NCBI GenBank assembly: GCA_949152475.1 | Contig: OX424556.1 | Coordinates: 13,760,664-13,824,663, forward strand | Direction: 5' to 3' | Source of the DNA: Terebella lapidaria | Lineage: Eukaryota > Annelida > Polychaeta > Terebellida > Terebellidae | DNA length: 64,000 nucleotides | The notes under the pieces: model-generated | What the model was told of the DNA's origin: nothing | Databases searched by the model: none | Seen by the model: the letters and a program-made list of their open reading frames with translations, nothing else | Part shown: positions 1 through 11,306 of the stretch, one piece after another | How the letters are laid out: every line of letters begins with the position of its first letter | Numbering within the stretch: position 1 is the first letter of the stretch | Made by a program: the position numbers and the translations under genes

Positions 1-249
1 GATACTGTTTGTTACCTGTAATACGAACATTATAATATATTTTTTATATAATCTTCATTCAATGATTCCCAAACAAGCAATGCTTATATGAATGGGTCTC
101 AACACAAATAAGTCAATTAAGTACACAAAGAGAATAAATGGCGGTATCAATGATACATATTTTCTGGTCAGTACAGTACAAGTGTCTTGACACATACCGT
201 GATCAATCATCCCTAGATCATCATTGGGATTTTAAATATATCGATTTTA

Positions 250-2190
250 GGGCAGGTCCCTTCAAAGATTAGTCAGTGGAAAGAGCTACGATCCACACGA
301 TAACTAAAAACGACCGGACCTTTCGATAAACTTGAGAGCTGAGTCTATTATGAATAAATTTGTATCTAGGGAATTCCGTACATCCCCGCTCATCAATATA
401 TTCGAATCAACTCGTAAGCCTTCGAGTGCTTCAAACAAAGATATCCTGGGAGCATTGTATGAAGGGCAATGCAAGAAGAAATGCTCAGGATCTTCCTGAT
501 AATGGCCACAACGACATCTCGAGCTATCAATGACATGTAGATTATGATGGAGGTGGTGATTCAATGCACTACAGCCCAGTCTGAGTCGAGTCAAAATAAC
601 GTTCCATCTGCGTTCATTCCGATATAACAAAATATTGCGCAGAGTATCATCACGAGAAAGTGCTCGTTTGAATGACAAGACGTTGGTTGTGTTTCTATCC
701 ACAATTGGAAGTAAATTCCATTCCTTGATAGTTGAATGGAAAAATGATATTCGTGATAGACTACTACTGAAATTGTGAGACGACCTCAATGAATACGACA
801 CCCGATCACCTACCAAACCTGGCAATCTATCTGTCAAATAGGGCGGGCATAGCCCGTTTACAATCTTATAGAACAGTGTTAGTTTGTGCCGTCTCCGACG
901 TTCGGAGAGCGAGTTCCAGTTAACTTCGCCCATCATTGCCGCGGTACTGCAGCGCGCATTTGCACCCGTTACGATTCGTGCAGCTTCGATTTGAACTCTA
1001 TCAAGCTTGGAAAGATCCCTCTGAGTGGCCCCTGACCATACAACATCAGCATATTCAATAGTAGGACGAACTTTCGAAATATAAAATTGTTCCAAAGACT
1101 TCCGATCGAGTTTGAATTTGAACAGCTGAAGACGATTCAATAACTTCTGAGCATTGCTCGCAAGATTGGAAATATGATTTGACCATGACAGATCCCTGGA
1201 GAGGGTTACACCCACGTGTTTGTGTTGCGACTCTTCCGTGATAAGGACCCCATCTAAAATAGAGGTGGGTGCATAATCAAGCCAGACCTATTGGATATAA
1301 TTAAACCTTCCGTTTTTGTAGCATTGAAAGATACCAACCACTGCTTTGACCATGCACTAATGGATTCGAGGTCACGGTTTACCAAAGTTGCAGCATCGTT
1401 TCTGTTGTCAACTTCTATAAATAAAGTTGTATCATCGGCGAAAAGACGAATACTACAATGTTCTATAACATAAGTGATGTCGTTTATGAAAACTAAAAAT
1501 AACAAAGGCCCCAGAACAGAGCCCTGAGGAACACCAGCGGAGATATTTGAACAATTCGAAGACTGGCCGTTCACCACTACACGTTGCTGTCGACGAAATA
1601 GAGAAACCCCGAGGAACAGGGTGTTATTCAACATGGTCGAAGGCGGCAGCCCGAGACTATGTTGAATAACTCCCTGTTACTCGAGGGGTTTCTCTATTTT
1701 AAACCATACAGAAAACTACTCAGCCGTGAACGACAGGTGTTTAACCAACATACAGCATTGATTAAACACATACGAGAACAATGCAAGTATGGTTTAAAAA
1801 ATAAGTAGTCTGACAACCAGTCCAATAGCGCACCCCCTATCTCTAGTTTTTCGAGTTTGAATATTAGGCCTTTATGCCATACGCGATCGAAGGCTTTGGT
1901 TATGTCTAAAAAATACCACCCTGACTTCTTTTCCCCTATTCATTGATTGACAAAACGTATCATACATTTCAACTATATGTGTAACAGTAGAACTGCCTGG
2001 AATAAAACCGGATTGAAATGTGGATAAAAGACTGTTAACTTTGATGTGAGCAAACATGGCATTGAATACTATAGCCGCTCCATTGTTTTACCAACAACAC
2101 TGAGTAAAGAAACTGGTCTGTAGTTTTTCACATCAGAACGATCGCCTTTTTTAAACAGCAGTATAACGCATAACATTATGATATTACCAC
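250..2190 (-). mobile_element. Non-LTR retrotransposon (LINE) reverse transcriptase, broken 3' part
   Basis: Reading the minus strand from about 2190, translated pieces match the reverse transcriptase of jockey/CR1-type LINEs: a LFKKGDRSDVKNY-like stretch, then a SGF-PGSSTV block (about 1870-2057), then GVPQGSVLGPLLF and the catalytic FADD motif (1254-1634), then the thumb and C-terminal region ending in a CRCG...HFFLHCP zinc-knuckle-like motif (304-1215). The pieces lie in different frames, with one shift near 1255 and extra sequence near 1600-1800, so it cannot make a full enzyme. The 5' part (endonuclease) is absent. Bases 1-303 are probably its 3' untranslated region. Clade assignment is from general resemblance only. 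Confidence 0.85.
1596..1700. repeat. Hairpin-forming inverted repeat inside the LINE
   Basis: About 40-base arms starting AAATAGAGAAACCCC face each other across roughly 25 bases. The right arm is a slightly altered reverse copy of the left. The LINE reading frame is interrupted around this hairpin, and the 100 bases up to about 1800 do not fit reverse transcriptase, so the inverted copy is an insertion into or a local rearrangement of the element. Confidence 0.7.
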
Positions 2191-4446
2191 ATTACCAAAC
2201 GGTATTACCACATGTCAAAAATTTACCGACATTAGTATATGACGAGACCTACTCAGCACTGATGGTTAAATGACAGAAATGATTTATGGCCAGAATCTCT
2301 AGCGCATGAGATGAATGATACTTTTATGATACATATCGGCCTACTTTGATTTTTCAAACACGGTTACACGCTTTTCTGATCGTAGAAACGGTAACAAATC
2401 ATGTTCATGTAACTTGACAAGTTCCACCTGTGAGTCAAACGGCAATTCCCTACTAATTTCATATTTCTATCTGAAAAACAGCCAGTTAATTAAATTTCAG
2501 CCCAAAACGGATTCATCACATGGGGTTAAAATTAACATAGGGGTAGATTACCAACTTTTTCCATTTTTTGAGATAACAATATCCAGCTTGGAAGTTTGCC
2601 GTTCGAGTCCAAGGAGAAGTGTGTCAATTTACACTAGGGTACCTTCTAGCGCCGCTGAACTATGGGCGAAAACGTATGTAAACAGATTAGAAAATCACAG
2701 TATAAACTCATGTTTATATCACCGACATTCTTATCCACGCCATCTTTCTATTCTCATATTGCATAAAGTAATGCTATGACTATTTTTTTTAAATATGGCT
2801 TCGGTAGGCCTGTGTGTTTTATCCTTTGCATATTATATTTAAAATTGTATGCATAAGTCTCTAACTCAACGCGATGAATTAATGGGCGTAGCCTACCCGT
2901 CCGTTTGTGTCTGAAAAAATATTTGATTCCCAGACTATGAACAGGTTGTGATGTTCCTGATAGACGGGGAAGTAAGGAGGTACATGTCTAGTCTCTCACT
3001 CAGTCATATACAGGACAGATAGAGTAATTAATCATCCCATGCACATTTTGTATGGCTCATGTCACTCGGGTCAGACATTCTGGCCAATCCCATTATACAC
3101 CATATTACCACTTCAACTAATTATAAACTTAAATTCCTCAGAAATAGTCGTCTCCAATTTGCCAGACATACTTGATGGCTTGAAAGCTATTGCAAAAACG
3201 TACAGCAATATTTTCTCAAATTGCAACAGGATCCATTTCGCCTGAACGATGTTAGTTAGTCGTAGTATTGAATTTACCTGTTTCTGATCTTTATCAAAAA
3301 GCATCTTTATACATTCAAATACTCGACATTTTCTGGAGTATTATATTTTTTCATAACAAACAATTCCTTGCACAAAGTCATTATAATGATTGTTCAAAAA
3401 TCAGAAAAAAAATCAGAGGAGTTTCAAATTTTAGCCACTTTGCGTGAGTCGACAAGTACCGATCATCCTTAAATATAGTGTCCTTAAATATATATCCTTA
3501 AATATACTGTCGTCTATTGACTGTTGCTTCAAATGGCACAATTATTCATGACCAAGACCTTTCTTGGTGGGAGATACATGTAATACTGCATGATTCGATA
3601 TCGGTCATGGCACCGCACCTCAAAGACCCTGGATTAACGCGTAAGAAATCAAACACATACAGTAGGCCTAATCCAGTCATTTGGCAAGACGTTAGGTTAT
3701 TAAATGTTATCCACATTCCACAAGGTCATACCGTACTAATGTAATGTACATAATGTTACAGACCGTGTCTGTGTATATCTTTGACTTGAATTATTAGTGC
3801 ATACAATCATAAGACGCAATGCTATAATATATATGCAATATGTATGTAGTTCAAACTCTCGATCCACCACCTGAACGGTTGGCACACGAAAGCTGATCAA
3901 ACTTTCCACAATATACGAGCGGTGTGTCACTCGTGTAGATGCATTTCAGTTGTAAAATTTCAGAATAGGATACACGATATATTAAAAAAAGAACATCTCT
4001 GTATTGCCAGGAACGGTTGTCTACAGCCTAAATCTGCAACGCAACACGGTGAGTGGCGTCAAACTTAATTATAACCTTTATTGCAAAACGCACAATCTCT
4101 CACATCAAAATACACGCATCCTTTATAGCAAAAAACATACAAATTGTATACAAACAACATCGCAAAAACAGATACCGGTAAATGATGTGGATTATTCAGA
4201 ATAATATTGTTCAAACAATGAACAAACGAAAATAGATATACGAACTTATCTTTGGCAACAGTTCAGCACAACAACTACGCAGTTGAGTGAATAGTGAATA
4301 GAACAGTATGACTGGTGCGGGCTGATTGTAACCGAACTATTGCTGATACCAAGTACACATTTAAAATATATATACAGTATACTTGAAATGTAAATAACAT
4401 TATGATATTGTGAGCATTGGGATGATACAAAGTTACATGATATATC
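2191..4446. other. Intergenic, no gene recognised
   Basis: AT-rich sequence with only short open frames on both strands, none with a recognisable domain or credible splice structure. A short degenerate tandem of CCTTAAATATA lies near 3467-3510. Confidence 0.5.
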
Positions 4447-4724
4447 GACAGACTAAAGCAAAAATGGCCTAAGTCATTTTTTTCGCAAAATGAGATTTTT
4501 GTTCCATAGTGTTCATTTCGCCATTCTGCATCAATAAAAATGAAAACATGTGCGGAGAAATGCATGGAAATTATTTATAATTAACGTTAATTATTTGGCC
4601 TAACTCGTTATGACTTAGGCCAATTTCCCACATTTGACTTAGGCCATTTTCTCACAACTGCAGTCTGTCTGCAGAGACTTAGGCCATTTGGTAAATTTGA
4701 GTTAGGCCATTTTGCATAGTGTCA
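4447..4724. mobile_element. Small terminal-inverted-repeat element, GGCCTAAGTCA family, copy 1
   Basis: The left end reads GACAGACTAAAGCAAAAATGG and the right end, reversed, reads GACACTATGCAAAATGG, giving related inverted ends. Inside, the motif GGCCTAAGTCA (or its complement) recurs several times, for example at 4612-4710. A second copy of the family lies at 9960-10252. There is no coding capacity, so this is a non-autonomous (MITE-like) element; the superfamily is not clear. Confidence 0.6.
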
Positions 4725-5231
4725 TGTTTGATTCAGGCTGTTTGTCATGTATTCATGGCGCGGGTATTTAGTATATATATACTAAGCTACATCATACTTA
4801 GCCTTAAGATACCGTGTAGCATCAATTGTTTTTCTCTTATTCAAAACTTAACATCACTACAGGACATTTCATATCACTGCAATCAGTCGGGACAGCCAAC
4901 GGACACCAACAAAATGCACAACTTTATTTTGTGCACTCACAAAATTTTGCCCTATGTCGCCTCGACAGCGGGGTCGTTTGGTCTGTCCTAGTCAAGCCTA
5001 TACTACATCATGCTTATTAGGCCTAATTAACGTAATAAACAGCGAATATTTAACTTTCCATTGGCAAGTGTGATTAGGTCAGTGGGCCCTGGCCCAGGTA
5101 GTACTATATCATAAATATTACACCGATATATGCACACATCCCATTTATAAAATGTGCGAGAAGCACATCCCCAGCCTATACCATCATCTATTGAAATATC
5201 TGTGTCCTACGATTATCCTACGAGTATCTAC

Positions 5232-5903
5232 AATGGCTGATTTCATGCCATAATCAGTTCTTCCCTGAATAGTTTTCGTCGCGAATTTAAATGTGGCGAC
5301 TGAAATCATTAAATCCGCGACCAAAACGTTTTCGCTGCAGCGAAAATATTCTCGCCGCGACCCAAACATCCTCGCCGCAGCGAAGATAGTTGATGTCGCA
5401 ACTGAAACATTTTGGTTGCAACGAAGACCATTGTTGCCACGACCAAAACAAACTCGCCGCAGTGAAAATCGTTTTTGCCGCGACCGATACATTTCTGCTG
5501 CAGCGAGAACAGTTACCACCGCGGCGATAATTACACTAACTGTGAATATTCGCTGCGGCGATAATTGCAATAATAAATAGGCCTAGTTTGTTCTCTTCGA
5601 GTTGATGGTAAAAAAGACTGTGTAGCAAGTATGGCCATTCTCGCCGCGGCAATAATCATTTTCGCTGCAGCGAGAATGTTTTAGTCGCGGCTATAAGTAT
5701 TAAAGTTGCGGCGAGAACAATTTCGCTGCAGCAAAAATGATTATGGTCGCGGCGATAATGTTCTTGCCTCAGCTAAAAGTATTTAATTCGCAGCGAGAAT
5801 ATTATTTAATGATTATGGTCGCGATTTAAATGGTTTTAGTCGTGACAATTAAATTCGCGACGAAAACTGTTCAAGGAAAACGCATTATGGCATAAATCAG
5901 CCA
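5232..5903. mobile_element. Inverted-repeat element filled with GCTGCAGCGAAAA / CGCCGCGAC motifs
   Basis: The ends ATGGCTGATTTCATGCCATAA (left) and the reverse of TTATGGCATAAATCAGCCAC (right) match, and similarity continues through GTTTTCGTCGCGAATTTAA for about 70 bases. The interior is a dense string of degenerate palindromic words (TCGCTGCAGCGA, TCGCCGCGAC) in both orientations. The open frames of 95 and 128 codons here are by-products of the repeated words; neither resembles a protein domain. Confidence 0.65.
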
Positions 5904-6731
5904 CCGCGCGCGTAAGTATCTATGTCCTGCTCGTCGAAGTAAATAGGGTCCAATGTTACACATCATCAGGCCCGGTCACACTGCCCAAACGCATGAATTA
6001 CGTATGAAGTTCGTTTTATTTTAGTCTTACGCGATACATCTGTCATCTGCGTATTTCATCATTTTTTTCTGACGTGGAACGTCAGTGGTTGTATGTGGAT
6101 GTATGCCCGATCATCGTTTTACGCGATTCCGGGTTTTGAGCAGCTCAAAAATCAATTCGTGTAAGACTTTTCGCAGTTTTAAGCTGTTTTTATGTTATTT
6201 TTGCGTACGTTGCGTAGTTCTTACGTGGACAATGCACGAAATATGCGTAGAATATTAGTGATTGTTCGCGAAAATGTTGCCGCTATCGCGTTCATCGATG
6301 GCTTTCACTGAAGAATAACAGACATCACGCGTGTTCCGCACTAGTGTGACGAATATCGTTCACGGGCCGATATCAGGCCGGAGACAGGAGTTGTACCTTG
6401 ATGTCGTACGTGTGAATAAAAAGCCGGCAGTTCAGTTCAACTGTTTATTCGGATGATAATATCCGATGTCGCAGGTATTCACAGGCCTACACTCACACCT
6501 ATGTCCAGGTGATATATAATCCCGTCACGTATATATATATTCTACAATTTAGTCCGTATATAATATCACAGTTTATCGTCTTCTTGCAATATATTGTCAC
6601 TCACTATGCAAACACGGCCAAGCCCATCTTCTAGATCAGATTCTGGACAAGTGCCCGGGGCCGAGGGACATGTGGGTGGATTTTCCCGCCTAGAGCATAC
6701 GGGGTCGTGTGATTGGCTGTGTATGTGCTTA

Positions 6732-7870
6732 TCTCATCGAGAATGGGGACACCCGAAAACGAGTTTCAAGTTCCGAGTTCCAAGTTCCAAGTTCCGAGTT
6801 CCAAATTCCAAATTCCAAGTTCCGCATTTAAAGTCCCAAGAAAGTGCAGTTATCGTTTTTATATTTCTGCATCGGGTCTCTTCAACTCAAATCACTTTCT
6901 TGTGCCACCTTTCAATATCACAAAGTCGAAAATTAACCTTCCAAGCTGATGCCTGGTACGCGCGGACGTCAGAGTGCCACGCGGGTATGATTTGAAATTT
7001 CGGATAGTTTAATTGCGGATTTGGGTATGTTTTTCATTCAATTCTATTTAGTTCAAATGTATTTTTATATCATTTCTATATTTTACATTCACAAAATTAA
7101 ATATAAATGATGGGAAAATTGAAAACAAAGGGGAATGAAAATAATTCTTATTTCATTATGACAGAATAAATTCGGATCTTGTCAATTTCTTTCATTAAAT
7201 AATTGTTCAGGTATCACCAACGAACTATGCTGTGGATGACTGAACAAATATTTAATAGAAGAAGTTGATATTCATCATTTATTCGAACGTGTAACATATA
7301 GTGGTGCTGCGCCTTCGAACTGACGCCATGATCCCTCGTCTCTGCAACTTTTAGACTCAATGTTCAAAGAACTCCTGAAAAGCGTGGCCTGTGTAGAAAT
7401 ACCGTAAAACTTCTAATAGACACCGGGTTTCTAATAGACGCCGGGTTCTAATAGACGCCGGGGGTTCAGGTATACTGAAATTAATAGACGCCGGGTTCTA
7501 ATAGACGCCGGGTCTACGTACATTGTGTAACATAGCAACGTATATATACTAATATCGACAACATCAACGCGGCCCAGTCGGGAATTTCCAGCTATTAACA
7601 TCTAAACTGTCGTCCGATTTGTCATATCGTAACACAGGCCTCGCCAATTCCAATAAACGCCGGATCCAGACAACGACTGAAATCAATAAACGCCGGGTTC
7701 TAATAGGCGCCGGGTCTATAGAGTGAAACTTTTACGGTACTGACTGAACACCGACGACACATTTTTCTTAGAACTTTAAACGCGGAACTTAGAACTTGTA
7801 ACTCGGAACTTGGAACTCAGAACTCGGAACTTGGAACTTGGAACTCGTTTTCGGGTGTCCCTCGAGGATG
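6732..7870. mobile_element. Middle nested inverted-repeat element with AAGTTCCGAGTTCC ends
   Basis: The left end carries GGACACCCGAAAACGAG followed by tandem AGTTCC(A/G) words (about 6750-6830). The right end carries the same sequence reversed: GGAACTTGGAACTCG words, then CTCGTTTTCGGGTGTCC (about 7780-7860). The subterminal AGTTCC tandem is part of both arms. The short open frames across the left arm are repeat translation, not genes. Confidence 0.65.
7400..7739. mobile_element. Innermost element, TACCGTAAAA ends with CTAATAGACGCCGGG repeats
   Basis: Both ends carry TACCGTAAAA(C/G)TT in opposite orientation, and TA at each end could be a target-site duplication. The interior has about seven near copies of CTAATAGACGCCGGG or CAATAAACGCCGG in one orientation. 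It is non-coding. Confidence 0.6.
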
Positions 7871-8980
7871 TGGGTTTTTCCATGTTCATGTCCTGACATG
7901 TTTGGTCTCGTGATCTGAGTGCAGGTGTCTGTACTTTTCCATGTACCGAAGTATATGCATGTATGTCGGTGCAGGCGGTGTCGAGTGCGCGTGAGCTTAT
8001 ATTGATCGGGGCGGTGGTTGTGTGTGGTTTTACATGTATGTATTGACCGTGTATTGATTGTGTAGTGGCCGTGTATTGTGTGCTAAGTCATGTAGCGAGT
8101 GGGTGTTTTCATGGAAATGTGGTGCGCGTAGGGACGGGCCGTTACAGTCACTAAATATTCTACACTAGTGACACGTATATTTCACTTGAAATCACTGACA
8201 AATCTTTTTTGCACTGAAGTGCATGCTTTATTAGTGATTTGTACGTGACATTTCCGTAGTTCTTGCGCAGTTCATTGGTGATTTTTCATCACGTAAATCA
8301 GCAAAAATGGTCAAATTCTCCACTAACAGTCACGCACAACCAAATCTTAACCAAATTTTCACGTGATTCATGCGTTTTCGACTGTCTGACCGGGCCTTAG
8401 AGGAGCTTGTGAGTGGCAGTAAATTTTTTTTATCTAGAATAGGCCTATAGCTATTCTTCTGAAAAATTATTTACTCACTCTTGAAACTGGGAATTGAATA
8501 TACGAAACATCAAATTAAAAGAAAGATTTGAATGTCCCTGATAAGCTTCCCTACACATCAACTGTCCGGCCTCCAATGCATGCATCTAGAACATTTTTGA
8601 TGCGTCTTAAAAAATTTCGATGCGTCTAAAACTTTTTCCGATCTGTATGAAATATTTCCGACAAATCGGAAAGTGCTGCATTTTATAATTTCGTCTTAAA
8701 GCTTCTGTTCGGGAGCAAAACTCAAAATTCTGGCAGATAGAAGCCATTGTGGACACTTGCAATACTTTCACGTTTTGTCTGCAGAGGCAGCAAAATGCTG
8801 GCCTCGAAAAATATTCCAATGACTCGGGGCCAGATGCTCCTGCAAACGTCATTGAAGAAGTCCAAAAGCAAAAGGTAGTGTAGGCCTACATCTGAATCCA
8901 CATGAGTTTATCTTTCAAATTGTACATGTGGAGTGAGTTTCGTTTGACCATGCTCAATCGATATTCAATTGATTTCACAG

Positions 8981-9380
8981 GCTCCGGTTCAGCCGAACAC
9001 ACCCGATCCACTCCTCCTCGACACGTACTCCCCTCGCCGCACTCTCAGATCAGCGTCTGATACCACGTCACTGATCAGTCACCCTGTCAACAAGCTAGTT
9101 GGTGGCTGAGCATTCAGGCACGTGCCACTGTCACTGTGGAATCGACTTCCGGCCAACATCCGAGAACTGTCATCAAACTCATTCTTTAAGAAAATTTTGA
9201 AAACAGTTTACTCTAAACTGTACCACAACTAGATTATACATTTGTTATAATGATTCATATAATACTTTTACTCCCATGTTTTCAATATTTTATACAACAT
9301 TGTATTAACCCTTTTATGTACAGTGCTTAGAGCCTCCGGGATTGGGCTCTTTTACAAGACACGGTGAAATTGTTTTTTCC
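8981..9380 (+). mobile_element. LINE 3'-end fragment
   Basis: Plus-strand translation up to the stop at 9230-9232 gives a typical LINE reverse-transcriptase C-terminus: RRTLRSASDTTSLISHPVN, then AFRHVPLSLWNRLPANIRE and FFKKILKTVY. The frame holds one internal stop. The sequence after the stop to about 9380 looks like the 3' untranslated tail. Everything upstream of about 8981 is missing, so this is a 5'-truncated dead copy of a family different from the one at 250-2190. Confidence 0.75.
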
Positions 9381-9764
9381 ATGTAACACCACGGTATAAG
9401 TGTCACCATGTTGTGAATCACCCATATAAGATAAGTGTCATATAATGAAGTGCAATATACAGAACACACATTCATGACATGACATGACGAGTGGCAACTG
9501 GTTCAGGCAACAGTTGAAATGACTGACTATATAATTTACTATACATAAGTATCAATGCACTATATCATGATGTACATGATATATACATGATATATAATTA
9601 GAGATGTTCCACGATTGTGTATTTGACAATGAGATTTTGTCATATTCCTTAAATAAATGAGAATAAATAAATAAGAAAGAATAAAAAACAGAAAATTAAT
9701 GAAAAAATGCCCCCTTCTTGAATTATTTTAAATTTTTAGAAAGATGGAACCATACACTTTAGAG

Positions 9765-9852
9765 ATAAAAATTGTGGACGGACGGATGGCTAGACGGACG
9801 ACGGACGCCACATGACGGCAATAAGTTATCGGACCATAGGTTCGGTAACCTA
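9765..9852 (-). mobile_element. End fragment of the GGTTACCGGACC element
   Basis: Read on the minus strand this begins AGGTTACCGAACCTATGG and continues through GGTCCGATAACTTATTGCCG into CGTCCGTC-rich sequence. This is the same order as the left ends of the elements at 40361 and 51195. Only about 90 bases are present. Confidence 0.65.
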
Positions 9853-9959
9853 AAAATAACAATTGTTGGTTAGCTTTGATGTTTAATAAACCTGTTACAA
9901 GATAATTCGTTCTCAGTTTGTGTACTTTCAATTCATATTGCACCAAATATTCACTTGCA

Positions 9960-10252
9960 AACAGCAAAACGCATATGGCCTAAGTAACAAGCAGTTGTAT
10001 AAAATGGCCTAAGTCACGAAAGACAAAATGGCCTAAGTCAGTCGATTTAGTCCGAATGTGGCCTAAGTCACTTTATTCCTAAATATTTGAAGATAATGAT
10101 TATAGGGTCAGATGCGTGCTTAAAGGTCATGCCAAGAAAGATGATAGCGGAAGTTTTTGCTGGTGGGATTAAAAACTACATGCAAAGACAGTTTTTTGTT
10201 TCTCCTGAAAAATCGCCTTTTTTGACTTAGGCCATTTTTGCTTTAGTGTGTC
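9960..10252. mobile_element. Small terminal-inverted-repeat element, GGCCTAAGTCA family, copy 2
   Basis: The left end contains GCAAAACGCATATGGCCTAAG and the right end TTAGGCCATTTTTGCTTTAGTG, which mirrors the left end of the copy at 4447. GGCCTAAGTCA recurs at least four times between 9976 and 10075. It is non-coding. Confidence 0.6.
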
Positions 10253-10920
10253 GATATACTTTTACGAGTATACATACGTTGGTTTTGGAAGACACAAGCA
10301 AATATGATATTAAATTAAAAAAGATATGCCATGTACTCTGACATATTATTTTTTTAAAATTTTGTTGTTATACTCAGGAAAAAGAAATAAATCACTAGGC
10401 ACAAACGCATACAAATCAGGTTCGACAGATAATGGATTCATGCACGCCTTATATTATAAAAATCAATTATTTCAAATACAATGAGAAAACAAGTAGAACA
10501 CATTGTAATAGCACTGAAAATGGGCAAACATGAGTTGCGTGAAGGTGAAATTGCATAAGCACACTCAATGTCGTCGTTCATGGTGCATAGAGTAACATCA
10601 ACATATTTGGGAAAATCGTATCACATCAAAGACCCTTCATTGTCGGGGGTCTTTGATAACATATACCGGAACCATTAATACACTGTGTGGGGCCTATTTT
10701 TCCACATAAATACAATGTATATTTGACCTATATCCTCCGAAACTCCGATGGGGTCTGTGTTGATACATTCCTTGAAACATGGTGCATTAGGTACAGCACG
10801 AGCTAATTTCATCATGATTCAGGATTGAATCAAAGGCTAGCATTACATCAAAGATCAACTCGGGAATAATTCTTGTTTATAGCTTTAAACAGTTTCCTTT
10901 CTGGGCATATACCTGTTATA
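10253..10920. other. Intergenic, nothing recognised
   Basis: AT-rich sequence with no convincing open frame, domain or repeat structure. Confidence 0.4.
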
Positions 10921-10946
10921 CGTGTACGTGAGAACGGTGATCAGAC

Positions 10947-11306
10947 CACAACCACAGGGCGGCGTGGATCAGACTGAGAAGGGCTATGGCTCCAGTGCTG
11001 ACGCCCACATGCCCCTGTCCGGCAATGTAGGTTACCATGACAACCACAGGGCAGTGAGGTTCAGGCTGAGAGCGGCTATGATTCCAGTGCTGCCGCCCAC
11101 AGCCCACTGTCCGGCTATGGTGTTACTATGACAACCACAGGGCGGTGAGAGTCAGGCTGAGAGCGGGTATGAGTCCAGCACTGGCGCCCACAGCCCCTTG
11201 TCCGGCTATGGTGTTACTATGACAACCACAGGGCGGTGAGAGTCAGGCTGAGAGCGGGTTTAGTCCAGCACTGGCGCCCACAGCCCCTTGTCCGGCTATG
11301 GTGTTA
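10947..11306 (-). repeat. 91-bp tandem copies of the terminal exon of the adjacent surface-protein gene
   Basis: Four head-to-tail copies, spaced 91 bases (starts near 10947, 11038, 11129, 11220), repeat the last part of the coding exon that ends at 11307. Each carries ACCATAGCCGGACAAGGGGC through the hydrophobic GPI-signal codons and, in the nearer copies, the TAG stop. Divergence increases away from the gene. They lie directly 3' of the true stop, so they would sit in the 3' untranslated region or flank. Confidence 0.85.

Larger units (their letters stand above)
5968..8398. mobile_element. Outer terminal-inverted-repeat element (AGGCCCGGTCA ends), host to nested elements
   Basis: The left end AGGCCCGGTCACACTG, followed by ACGCATGAATTACGT, is mirrored at the right by CTGACCGGGCCTT preceded by ACGTGATTCATGCGT. 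No transposase is visible. The interior carries a second inverted-repeat element (6732-7870), which in turn carries a third (7400-7739). It could also be two related end fragments rather than one element; end-to-end integrity is inferred from the paired ends only. Confidence 0.5.

Noticed and set aside
5184-5580. Overlapping 128- and 95-codon frames on opposite strands
   Set aside because: They lie in the CTGCAG/CGCGAC-word element. The amino-acid pattern follows the DNA words on both strands.
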